From Hyphomonas sp. CY54-11-8 (GTDB taxonomy: Bacteria > Pseudomonadota > Alphaproteobacteria > Caulobacterales > Hyphomonadaceae): a stretch of 64,000 nucleotides of DNA. Positions within the stretch are counted from its first letter, which is position 1. Every line of letters starts with the position of its first letter. Of this stretch, positions 36,414-43,778 are shown piece by piece. A model generated the notes under the pieces. That model saw nothing but the letters and a program-made list of their open reading frames with translations. It made no database searches and was not told the DNA's origin. Made by a program: the position numbers and the translations under genes. The DNA is taken from positions 1 to 64,000 of the forward strand of contig NZ_AWFD01000035.1 of NCBI RefSeq assembly GCF_000682735.1, in the 5' to 3' direction.

Positions 36414-38294
36414 TTAGGCTTCGGCTTCCAGCGCTTCGGCGGCTTCGAGCCAGGCGTGTTCGGCTTCTTCGGCCGTTTCGGCGTGGGTGGCGCGGGTTTT
36501 CAGGAGCTTTTCAAGCTCTTCCGGCGGAGGGGTGCCTTCGGCAAGTTTCGCGTCAATCTTCGCGATGGCGGCGTTCGCCTTTTCCATCCGCTCCTCGGCT
36601 TCGCGGGCTTTTTTCTTCAGGGCGGTGAGGCGTTTCTTGTCCTCCGGCGAGGCGGCCGGTTTCGGGGCGGATGATTTCGGCTTCGCGTCTTTTGACTTGG
36701 CCTCTTTCGCCTCGGCGCGGTCAGCCTTCATGACGAGGGCGCGGTAGTCTTCGAGGTCGCCGTCATAGGTCGTCGCGCGGCCGTCTTTCACCAGCCACAG
36801 ACGGTCAGCGGTCGCTTCGGCGAGGTACACGTCGTGCGTGATCAGGAGGACGGCGCCGGGGAAGTCGTTCAGCGCGTAGATAAGTGCCTCGCGGCTGTCG
36901 ATGTCGAGGTGAGAGGTCGGTTCGTCGAGGATCAGGATGTGCGGCGCCGAATGGGACATGAGGCCTAGTAGCAGGCGCACTTTTTCGCCGCCCGACAGTT
37001 TCTCGACCTTTGTTTCCACTTTCTCCGCCGAGAAGCCCATGGCGGCCGCGGCGGCGCGCACTTTCGCGGGTGGCGTGTCCGGCGGCAGCAGGCGGCGCAC
37101 ATGGTCCAGCACGCTATCGCCCTCAGACAGCTCGTCCAGCTGGTCCTGCGAGAAATAGCCAATGCGGACAGCCTTCGGCGTGACGCGCTGGCCCGCCATG
37201 AGCGGGAGGCGTTCGGCGATGGATTTGACCAGCGTGGTCTTACCCTGTCCGTTTGCGCCGACGATGGCGATCCGGTCGTCCGGATCCAGACGAAGGTTGA
37301 CCTTCGACAGGATACGCGCGCCTTCGCCATAGCCGAGATCGGCATCCTTCAGTTCCAACATCGGCGGGGCCAGCTTGTCGGCGGGCGGCGGGAAGTGGAA
37401 CGGCGTGGTGCGGTCGGCGACGGGGATGGAGATGTCCTGCATCTTCTCCAGCATCTTGATGCGCGACTGGGCCTGCCGGGCCTTCGAGGCCTTGGCGCGG
37501 AACCGGTCGACGAAGCTCTGCAGGTGCGCGCGCTCCTTGGCCTGTTTGGCCTGCTGGGATTCCAGCTGTGCCAGCTTGGCGGCGCGAAGCTTCAGCCAGT
37601 CATCATAGCCGCCAGGCGTGATTGACAGCTTCCTGTGTTCCAGCGCCATCGTGTGGGTCACGCAGCGGTTCAGCATTTCCCGGTCGTGGCTGACGATCAG
37701 TACCGTATACGGATATTTTCGGATATAGGTTTCCAGCCAGGCGGCGCCTTCGAGGTCAAGATAGTTGGTCGGCTCGTCCAGCAGCAGGAAGTCCGGCTGG
37801 GAGAAGAGCACGCCGGCAATGGCCGCGCGCATACGCCAGCCGCCGGAGAATTCCTTGGTCGCACGGGTGAGGTCTTCATCCGAAAAGCCGAGGCCGTGGA
37901 GCACTTCGGCGGCGCGGGCTTCTGCCGACCAGGCGTCGATGTCCATCAGGCGTTCGTGGATCTCGCCGATCCGGTTCGGATCCGTCGCGGTCTCGGCTTC
38001 CTGCATCAGGGCGTGGCGCTCGGTGTCGGCGGCGAGGACAACCTCCAGCACGGTCTCGTCGGTCGGGGCGACTTCCTGTGCCACCCAGCCAAGCCGGGCG
38101 CCGGTGTTCAGCCGGATCGCGGCGTCATTGGTCGGATGTTCCACATCCTCCCGGATCAGGCGCAGCAGGGTCGACTTGCCGGTGCCATTGCGGCCGACAA
38201 GCCCGACTTTCCAGCCGGCCGAGATCTGCGCGGAAGCAGACTCGAACAGGGGCCGGGCTTCGACCTGAAAATCGAGGTTCGTGATGGTGAGCAT
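36414..38294 (-). CDS. ABC-F family ATPase (Uup/EttA-like)
   Basis: A 626-residue protein with two nucleotide-binding domains and no membrane segment. NBD1 has GRNGTGKSTLL (near residue 35) and EFSGGWRMR with DEPTNYLDLEG. A charged linker follows. NBD2 has GANGQGKTTLV (near residue 345), LSGGEKVRLLL and DEPTSHLDIDS. The C-terminus is a Lys/Glu/Ala-rich coiled coil (about residues 530-626). ABC-F proteins act on ribosomes during translation or resistance. Which subfamily this is cannot be fixed by eye. Confidence 0.94.
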   Translation of the reverse strand: MLTITNLDFQVEARPLFESASAQISAGWKVGLVGRNGTGKSTLLRLIREDVEHPTNDAAIRLNTGARLGWVAQEVAPTDETVLEVVLAADTERHALMQEAETATDPNRIGEIHERLMDIDAWSAEARAAEVLHGLGFSDEDLTRATKEFSGGWRMRAAIAGVLFSQPDFLLLDEPTNYLDLEGAAWLETYIRKYPYTVLIVSHDREMLNRCVTHTMALEHRKLSITPGGYDDWLKLRAAKLAQLESQQAKQAKERAHLQSFVDRFRAKASKARQAQSRIKMLEKMQDISIPVADRTTPFHFPPPADKLAPPMLELKDADLGYGEGARILSKVNLRLDPDDRIAIVGANGQGKTTLVKSIAERLPLMAGQRVTPKAVRIGYFSQDQLDELSEGDSVLDHVRRLLPPDTPPAKVRAAAAAMGFSAEKVETKVEKLSGGEKVRLLLGLMSHSAPHILILDEPTSHLDIDSREALIYALNDFPGAVLLITHDVYLAEATADRLWLVKDGRATTYDGDLEDYRALVMKADRAEAKEAKSKDAKPKSSAPKPAASPEDKKRLTALKKKAREAEERMEKANAAIAKIDAKLAEGTPPPEELEKLLKTRATHAETAEEAEHAWLEAAEALEAEA

Positions 38295-38368
38295 GCGTGG
38301 GTGTGTAACCGCGCCTGTGGTGAAAGCAAGGCCGGGAATGATACTGAAGAAAATCTGTGCAGTGGCGG

Positions 38369-38480
38369 AAAAAGGGGCCCGCCATGCCTATCAATCCGGG
38401 GGGGCAGGACCAGGCATGGCGGGCTGTTCGCTGTCCCCGAGTGCGGTGGGAGAATGGGGATATGGTATCCACAGCGAAGA
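38369..38480 (-). ncRNA. Array unit A: predicted two-hairpin sRNA
   Basis: Hairpin 1 is TTCGCTGT/ACAGCGAA (38478-38471 with 38434-38427), with inner TCCCC/GGGGA pairing and a loop carrying TTCTCCCACC. Hairpin 2 is a 13-bp perfect stem, GCCCGCCATGCCT (38377-38389) against 38412-38424, whose 22-base loop reads CCTGCCCCCCC on the minus strand. The stem is followed on the minus strand by CCCC then TTTTT (38373-38369), a good intrinsic terminator. Being the last unit, it ends 75 bases before the ABC-F start. Confidence 0.5.
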
Positions 38481-38555
38481 AGGCCCAAAGTGCGGGCTTC
38501 ACAGACACGACGTTTCGGTCCGGCGCTTTATCCAGAATTTTTTCGCTGACCTGAG

Positions 38556-38646
38556 AATAAAGTGGAGCCCGCCGTCCCGGTTGGGATTTCCGGCCCGGCG
38601 GGCAGTCCGCGTCTGGCAGTTTCAGGGCTGTCATAGCGAACGGGAC
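38556..38646 (-). ncRNA. Array unit B: diverged two-hairpin element
   Basis: It starts with GTCCCGTTCGC as units C and D do. Hairpin 1 is GTTCGC paired (one wobble) with GCGGAC, with a CAG/CTG tip and loop CCCTGAAA. Hairpin 2 is GCCCGCCG/CGGCGGGC (38567-38574 with 38596-38603) with inner CCGG/CCGG. It lacks the ATG extension and the C6 loop of the others. A weak TTTATT follows. Possibly a decayed copy. Confidence 0.35.
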
Positions 38647-38702
38647 TTTTGAACATGACGACCGGCCCGCGCGAATTATCCATATCGGCCGAAAAGCGAG
38701 AC

Positions 38703-38804
38703 AAAACCCGCCATGTCGTCTATCGCGGGGGGTGAGGACGGGACGACATGGCGGGCGGTTCGCCGTTCGGTTTCCAGGGGGGAAAGAAACGTTTCGAACG
38801 GGAC
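38703..38804 (-). ncRNA. Array unit C: predicted two-hairpin sRNA
   Basis: Hairpin 1 is CCGTTCG/CGAACGG (38801-38795 with 38769-38763) plus an inner GTTTC/GAAAC stem, exposing TTTCCCCCCTG in the loop. Hairpin 2 is a 14-bp perfect stem, CCCGCCATGTCGTC (38707-38720) with 38742-38755. Its loop reads CCTCACCCCCC on the minus strand. It is followed directly by TTTT (38706-38703). Both loops are C-rich, as in sRNAs that pair with Shine-Dalgarno sequences. Confidence 0.52.
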
Positions 38805-38899
38805 CTCTCTCGTCCTTTCCATATGGGAGAAGCAGGCGCCGTTTCCATGGTATTCACGCGTTCGTGAGAGGTGAAATTCCGGTAAGGAATCGGGGCCTG

Positions 38900-39008
38900 A
38901 AAATGGAGGTGCCCGCCATGCAGTCTGTTGGGGCTCAGGGGGTAAGGCAGACAGCATGGCGGGCGGTTCGCTGTGTCATTTCAGGGAGGATACAACAGCG
39001 AACGGGAC
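38900..39008 (-). ncRNA. Array unit D: predicted two-hairpin sRNA
   Basis: Hairpin 1 is a 9-bp perfect stem GTTCGCTGT/ACAGCGAAC (39003-38995 with 38974-38966) whose loop holds TCCTCCCTGAAA, containing the anti-Shine-Dalgarno core CCUCC. Hairpin 2 is GCCCGCCATGC (38911-38921) with 38954-38964, continued after one mismatch by GTCTG/CAGAC. Its loop reads CCTTACCCCC on the minus strand. Downstream is ACCTCCATTTT, a weak U-tract. This is the first unit on the minus strand, about 110 bases after the upstream gene ends. Confidence 0.5.
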
Positions 39009-39116
39009 CGGTTGCGGCGAACCGCTTAAAAGTCAAACGCAGCGCGCTGCAGTTCCCGTCGCAGGAATCTCGATTGTGGCGGAAGTTTAATCCGAAGGAC
39101 GCAGCGAAGCTGCCGC

Positions 39117-39605
39117 CTATTTGATTGCTTGCAGATCGTCCCAGTATTCGATGGGCGGAACGTCGCGGATCATCTCTTCGACCATGGCCGTGAAGCCGGC
39201 ATTGAAATAACCGGACGTCAGGGCCCAAAGTGCGCGGCCGCGTTCGGTGCCCAGCACGAAGTAGATCACGCCGCGATAGGTTTCCCACGACTCCTTGTCC
39301 ATGGCGCCGGACTTGTATTGCAGCCACTCATATTCCCGCGCACGCATCTGGCCGATCATCCAGAAGATCACCTTGGTCTTCTCTTCGAAACTCGGCGTTT
39401 CGACTTGCGACAATATCCGGCCGAGTTCCGGAAACTCGACGAATTTGTAGACGCCGGTCTGGTCATTCGCGAGCTGTGTCTGCCGCGACTCCGAGCGCAG
39501 CAGCACGGTGCCCTGACGGACCTGTATGGTCAGGAAAATCAGGGTGGCGGCAACCACGACGACGCCTGCGATCTGGGCGATATAGGCAATCTGCTCAAGG
39601 CTCAT
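39117..39605 (-). CDS. Hypothetical single-pass membrane protein
   Basis: A 162-residue protein with one N-terminal membrane helix (about residues 9-28, AGVVVVAATLIFLTIQV) and a soluble helical domain (SRQTQLANDQTGVYKFVEFPELGRIL, later EYEWLQYKSGAMDKESWETYRGV). This type is common in marine Hyphomonadaceae/Caulobacterales and has no known function. It is immediately upstream of the sRNA-like array on the same strand and next to a similar N-terminally anchored protein. Confidence 0.72.
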   Translation of the reverse strand: MSLEQIAYIAQIAGVVVVAATLIFLTIQVRQGTVLLRSESRQTQLANDQTGVYKFVEFPELGRILSQVETPSFEEKTKVIFWMIGQMRAREYEWLQYKSGAMDKESWETYRGVIYFVLGTERGRALWALTSGYFNAGFTAMVEEMIRDVPPIEYWDDLQAIK

Positions 39606-39638
39606 TTGGATTTTCCAGTCGAACTAGGCGCTGCAGGA

Positions 39639-40427
39639 TCATCGAGTTGTCTCCAGATCAGCCACCAGTGATGCCGCCTGTCGAGCAAGGTATTCAAGCA
39701 ATGACTGAAGCCCCGAAAGATTGCTTAGACGCGCGTTCAGATGGGAACGGAGCGCTGCCGATTCCCGGAGGTTTGCGGCTGAGCGCATAACGAGCCTAAA
39801 ATCTTCTGGCGGCGGACAGTCTTTGTAGAATGAAGTGGGGTTTGTACCTGGCAGGCTGGGCTCGAAACTGGCCGCTGACAGACAGTCAGCGATGTGCATG
39901 CCGACGCGGCCTTCGATCAATTGGCGCGCCAGGTCGGTATAGGCGGATCTGAATGTCAGTGATATTTTAATCTCGTTGGCAGAGTCTTCATAATAGTCGC
40001 GCAGTCGGCGTTGCATCGATCCGCTGGCGATGAGGTCCAGATCGCCAGCATTCTGAAGTTCTTTATAGATCTGCGCCGACGGTGCGAACGGCCATTCGCC
40101 ACCGGCAATCCAGCTGTCGAGGACAAACCACCACGTCTCATCTTCCGTTTCGGGCGGATCGGACCGCAGGGCGTCATCAACGCGCAGGGCGGCTGCCACG
40201 ACTTCCTCGTACCACTGCCGGCGAACCGCAAAGGCATCAAGATCAGCGTGCAAATCGGCAATCAGTCGCTCACGCGAGGACTCTGCCTCGATCCGGTGCT
40301 GCCGCGCCTCATTCCAGTTGTTGACCTGCAGACCGATGAACACACCGAAGACCACGATCATCGTCTCGATGAAAACGGTGAACCAGTCCTGCTTGCGGAT
40401 CGAAGTGGCGAGGCGCTGGAGGATCAT
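39639..40427 (-). CDS. DUF6090-like membrane protein
   Basis: A 262-residue protein. After RKQDWFTVFIETMIVVFGVFIGLQVNNWNE (residues 10-40) it has a predicted helical soluble domain rich in Arg/Glu. The N-terminal membrane segment ending in QVNNWNE is characteristic of the DUF6090-type family. ATG at 40427 is chosen, with AGAGGAT before it; a further 19 residues from 40484 look non-coding. Function unknown. It forms a pair with the 162-residue gene 33 bases downstream. Confidence 0.75.
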   Translation of the reverse strand: MILQRLATSIRKQDWFTVFIETMIVVFGVFIGLQVNNWNEARQHRIEAESSRERLIADLHADLDAFAVRRQWYEEVVAAALRVDDALRSDPPETEDETWWFVLDSWIAGGEWPFAPSAQIYKELQNAGDLDLIASGSMQRRLRDYYEDSANEIKISLTFRSAYTDLARQLIEGRVGMHIADCLSAASFEPSLPGTNPTSFYKDCPPPEDFRLVMRSAANLRESAALRSHLNARLSNLSGLQSLLEYLARQAASLVADLETTR

Positions 40428-40543
40428 CAAGAATCCTCTGGCGTGGATGGAATGAGCCGCATTCTGATTGTCCCCCAAGCTCAATGGCTTGAGGTCATCC
40501 TAAGCGGTTTTGGCGGACTGACAACAAAATGTCAGGTTGCGTG

Positions 40544-41143
40544 TCACTTGCCGACGTAGATTAGCGTGCGGCGGGGCACGTCTTTCAGGAAGGTCGCCAG
40601 GTCTTTCTTTGAGAACACGATGCAGCCATTCGAGCGGCCGAGTTTGCCCCATTTCTGCAGGAAGGTCGGCTCGGCGTAATCGGCAGCGTGGATGACGATG
40701 GCCCGGGCGCGGGCATTGGCATTGGTCGGGTCGAGGCCGTCGAGACGGAGCGACTTGCCATGCTTGCCGACATATTGCTCGGCCAGCAGGTAGGCGCCTT
40801 CAGGGCTCGCCGAGGAGCCGGGCACGTCGGAGAACTGGTCGAGGAAGCCGTCATGGTCCGGGTCGGAGCCGGATCCATGGGCTGCGCGGAAAGCGGCTTC
40901 GACAAGGCCGGTCTCCAGATTGACCAGATAGGCCCGCTTCTCGTCAGAGCGGCGGGCATAGTCCACGACGACGAGGTGGGTCTGGTCTGCTGTGTCGCTA
41001 TGCGCTTTCAGGGAAGCCAGCGCCTGGCCGAGCAGTTCCGGCCGGATGAGGCCCTGCGGATCCACGGGAATCGCCGCCGCGGGCAGGGCAGAAAGGCAAA
41101 GGGCGGCGAGACTCACACTGGTGAAGGTCAGAAAACGTCTCAT
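40544..41143 (-). CDS. YkuD_2-type L,D-transpeptidase-like protein
   Basis: A 199-residue secreted protein (signal peptide residues 1-23, cleavage near PAAA). The C-terminal catalytic region has VIHAADYAEPTF (His) and GRSNGCIVFS (nucleophile Cys) in the spacing of the murein L,D-transpeptidase catalytic family PF13645, in which the final motif is (S/G)xxxGC. An acidic SGSDPDHDG loop may bind a metal. Probably acts on peptidoglycan in the periplasm. Its ATG overlaps the stop of the upstream small gene. Confidence 0.85.
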   Translation of the reverse strand: MRRFLTFTSVSLAALCLSALPAAAIPVDPQGLIRPELLGQALASLKAHSDTADQTHLVVVDYARRSDEKRAYLVNLETGLVEAAFRAAHGSGSDPDHDGFLDQFSDVPGSSASPEGAYLLAEQYVGKHGKSLRLDGLDPTNANARARAIVIHAADYAEPTFLQKWGKLGRSNGCIVFSKKDLATFLKDVPRRTLIYVGK

Positions 41144-41328
41144 GGTGCCTTTTTACTCCTCACAGGTGCAGCAAGTTGTGCTGTCTTTGCCGTTAGGGAA
41201 GCTGCCTTTCCATGATGCAGCATACGGCCAGCTTCTCGCCAGATCATGAACGTGACAAGCCCCGCCACGCATACGCTGGCGATGCAAATGATAGTGATCG
41301 CTGTGATCAGGGTTTTGATCTGGAGCAT
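41140..41328 (-). CDS. Small single-pass membrane protein
   Basis: A 62-residue peptide with one membrane helix (residues 8-30, ITAITIICIASVCVAGLVTFMIW) and a basic C-terminal tail. Evidence that it is real: an AAGGAAAGG ribosome site just before the ATG, and an ATGA overlap with the L,D-transpeptidase-like gene. No family recognised. It may couple translation of the next gene or act as a membrane accessory. Confidence 0.62.
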   Translation of the reverse strand: MLQIKTLITAITIICIASVCVAGLVTFMIWREAGRMLHHGKAASLTAKTAQLAAPVRSKKAP

Positions 41329-41441
41329 GTCGCGTGCCTTTCCTTGCCGGGCAGGTCACGCGGACGTCGCGGAAGGCCTTGGCGCAGCGTGGCCCGTGAG
41401 TATGGTATCCTTTGAAAAATTGCGGAAATGAGGGCAGGAAA

Positions 41442-42530
41442 ATGGCCGACGCGCCAACAGCAAACGATCTGTTCAGCGGCACCAAAGAGGTAGCTGAGAC
41501 GCACAAGTTCGACGAGGCGGCCCTGGCCGCCTGGATGGAAGAAAATGTCGAGGGCTATGAAGGCCCGCTGGAAGTGCGCCAGTTCAAGGGCGGCCAATCG
41601 AATCCGACCTACCAGCTGGTGACCCCGAAAAAGAAGTATGTGCTGCGCCGCAAGCCGCCGGGCAAGCTGCTGCCCAGCGCCCATGCCGTGGACCGGGAAT
41701 TCCGCGTGATTTCCGCGCTTTACCCGCTCGGATATCCGGTGGCCCGTCCCTATGGCCTCTGCACAGACGACTCGGTCATCGGCACGATGTTCTACGTCAT
41801 GGACATGGTCGAAGGCCGGATCCTGTGGGACGGCACGCTGCCAGACTATGAGCCCGCCGAGCGCCGAGCCATCTATGAGGCCAAGGTGAAGACCTTCGCC
41901 GACCTGCACAATGTCGACTGGCGCGCCGCCGGCCTCGAAGGCTTCGGCAAGGAAGGCGACTATGTTGCCCGCCAGATCCACCGCTGGACGAAGCAGTACA
42001 AGGCGTCCGAAACCCAGCATATTCCGGAAATGGAACAGCTGATCGAATGGCTGCCGAAAAACATCCCGCCGGGTGACAGGACGACCATCGTCCATGGTGA
42101 CTACCGCCTCGACAATATGGTGCTGCACCCGACAGAGCCGAAAGTCATTGCCGTGCTCGACTGGGAGCTTTGCACGCTGGGAGATCCGCTGGCGGACTTT
42201 TCCTACCACCTGATGAACTGGGTGATGCCGCCGGGTGATTCCACGCGCGGCTCGATCATGGCGATCAAGGACCTCAAGGCCTGGGGTATCCCGACCATGG
42301 AAGAATATGTCGAACTCTACTGCAAGCATACGGGCCGCGACGGCCTGCCGGAGCTCGACTACTACTTCGCCTATAACGGCTTCCGCCTGGCAGGCATCCT
42401 GCAGGGCATTATCGGCCGTGTGCGCGACGGCACGGCAAACAGCGCGAATGCGGAAAGCAATGCCGCCCGGGTCGTGCCGCTGGCACAATTTGCCGCCAGC
42501 TATGCCCGCCGTGCCGGGATGCCGGGGTGA
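41442..42530 (+). CDS. APH-fold phosphotransferase (ACAD10/11 N-terminal-like)
   Basis: A 362-residue aminoglycoside-phosphotransferase-fold kinase. Seen are the nucleotide loop FKGGQSNPTYQL, the lysine strand KKYVLRRKPPGKLLPSAHAVDREF, the catalytic loop IVHGDYRLDNMVLHP (near residue 215) and the metal-binding VLDWELCTLGDPLADF. This subgroup is related to the kinase half of ACAD10/11, which phosphorylates 4-hydroxyacyl-CoA for beta-oxidation. The neighbouring crotonase and hotdog genes fit such a role. ATG at 41442, with ribosome site GGAAA. It overlaps the MFS gene (GTGA). Confidence 0.86.
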   Translation: MADAPTANDLFSGTKEVAETHKFDEAALAAWMEENVEGYEGPLEVRQFKGGQSNPTYQLVTPKKKYVLRRKPPGKLLPSAHAVDREFRVISALYPLGYPVARPYGLCTDDSVIGTMFYVMDMVEGRILWDGTLPDYEPAERRAIYEAKVKTFADLHNVDWRAAGLEGFGKEGDYVARQIHRWTKQYKASETQHIPEMEQLIEWLPKNIPPGDRTTIVHGDYRLDNMVLHPTEPKVIAVLDWELCTLGDPLADFSYHLMNWVMPPGDSTRGSIMAIKDLKAWGIPTMEEYVELYCKHTGRDGLPELDYYFAYNGFRLAGILQGIIGRVRDGTANSANAESNAARVVPLAQFAASYARRAGMPG

Positions 42531-43765
42531 CGCCCGACCCATCCGGTGACGGGGACCACCCGGCTCAACACACACAGCGCCTGGGGCGGCGGGATCTGAT
42601 CCTGCTGACCCTGGCGGGTGCTGTTGTCACGGCCAACGCTTATTACATTCATCCGATCATCGCCCTGGTGGCGAAGGATTTTGGCGTGTCGCCCTCCGAG
42701 ATCGGACTGGTGCCGGCCCTGAACCAGATTGCGCTGGCGCTGGGCATCCTGCTGTTGCTGCCGCTGGGCGACCGGGTCTCGAACCGCAAGCTGGCGACCA
42801 TCTTCGCCACCGGCCAGCTGGCAGGACTGATCGTCATGGCTGTGGCGACCGACTTCCGGGTCTTCGTGGCGGGCTCCACCTTTCTCGGCTTCTCCACCAT
42901 CACCCCCTATTTGTTGCCGGCCTATGCCTCCAAGCGCGTGGCGCCGGAGCGGCTCGGCCAGGTAACCGCGACACTAACCACCGGCGTGATCGGCGGCATT
43001 CTGCTGGCCCGTGTCGGGGCCGGCTGGGTGGGGGAACATCTGGGCTGGCGCACGGTCTACTTCATCGCGGCGGCGGTAATGGCGACGGTGACCTTCATGC
43101 TGCCACGGATCATGGATGAGCGGGAAAAGTCCGACAAGGATGCGCCGAAGCATAATTATGTCGGCCTTGTCCTGTCTGTCTTTCCGATCATCCGGAAGCA
43201 TCCGGAAGTGTTGTTGTCGGGCACCATCCAGGGGCTGGGCTTCGGCATTTTCCTGTCGGTCTGGCTGGGCCTCGGCCTGTACCTGACCAGTCCGGCCATG
43301 GGCTATGGCGCCGACACGGTTGGCTATCTGGCGGCGGTGTCGCTGCTGAACCTGATGACCACACCGCCCATGGGGGCCTGGGCCGACCGGATCGGGCCAC
43401 GCAAGGCGCGGGTCTACATTGCCGTGCTGCAGTTCAGCGCTGTCTGCCTTCTGGGCCTGTTCGGGCACAGCCTTTGGTTGCTGCTGATTCCGATCATGAT
43501 GATGAATGTCGTGGGCCCGCTGATCGACATCACCGGCCGGATGACGTTCCTCAGCCTGCCGCCCGGCGTCCGGACGCGCCTGATGACGGCCTATATCGTG
43601 CTGATGTTCGTCGGAGGAGGCATGGCCAGCTGGGGCGCTACCTATGCTTACGAACATGCCGGCTGGTATGGCACGACCACGCTGACGCTTTGCCTGTCCG
43701 GCCTGTTGCTGACTTTGTCTTTCCTGGGATGGCGGTTTGGTCCGGAGCGTGGTGGAAAGGTGTGA
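42527..43765 (+). CDS. MFS transporter
   Basis: A 412-residue, twelve-helix major facilitator (DHA1/YgaY-like). The first half has the antiporter-type loop LGDRVSNRKLA and GFSTITPYLLPAYASKRVAPERLGQ. The second half has WADRIGPRKARVYIAVLQFSAV. It starts at GTG overlapping the kinase stop. Substrate unknown; probably a small organic compound or drug. Confidence 0.88.
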   Translation: MTPDPSGDGDHPAQHTQRLGRRDLILLTLAGAVVTANAYYIHPIIALVAKDFGVSPSEIGLVPALNQIALALGILLLLPLGDRVSNRKLATIFATGQLAGLIVMAVATDFRVFVAGSTFLGFSTITPYLLPAYASKRVAPERLGQVTATLTTGVIGGILLARVGAGWVGEHLGWRTVYFIAAAVMATVTFMLPRIMDEREKSDKDAPKHNYVGLVLSVFPIIRKHPEVLLSGTIQGLGFGIFLSVWLGLGLYLTSPAMGYGADTVGYLAAVSLLNLMTTPPMGAWADRIGPRKARVYIAVLQFSAVCLLGLFGHSLWLLLIPIMMMNVVGPLIDITGRMTFLSLPPGVRTRLMTAYIVLMFVGGGMASWGATYAYEHAGWYGTTTLTLCLSGLLLTLSFLGWRFGPERGGKV

Positions 43766-43778
43766 GGAGGAAGCGGAC

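Larger units (their letters stand above)
38295..39116. other. 822-base non-coding region holding a four-unit structured array
   Basis: No reading frame here looks like a gene. The region contains four units (38369-38480, 38556-38646, 38703-38804, 38900-39008) at irregular spacing of about 140-200 bases. Each unit consists on the minus strand of GTCCCGTTCGC-like hairpin 1 and a GCCCGCC-based hairpin 2. DNA between units is unrelated in sequence. Apparent small ORFs in both strands run through the hairpin arms and share only the peptides those arms dictate. Confidence 0.7.

Noticed and set aside
38281-38652. Plus-strand open frame with MAGCSL/MAGGS-type peptides shared between array units
   Set aside because: An ATG follows a G-rich run in units A, C and D and would start with M-A-G-(C/G)-S, but the frames diverge completely after the hairpin arm, so translation is unlikely to be conserved.
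38676-38957. 93-residue minus-strand open frame inside the hairpin array
   Set aside because: Its sequence is dictated by the hairpin arms (repeated RTARH-type peptides) and crosses two units. Unit boundaries do not match a gene.
38369-39008. CRISPR array interpretation of the repeated hairpins
   Set aside because: Repeats are palindromic, imperfect, irregularly spaced (about 140-200 bases) and not separated by uniform spacers. No cas gene is in the window.
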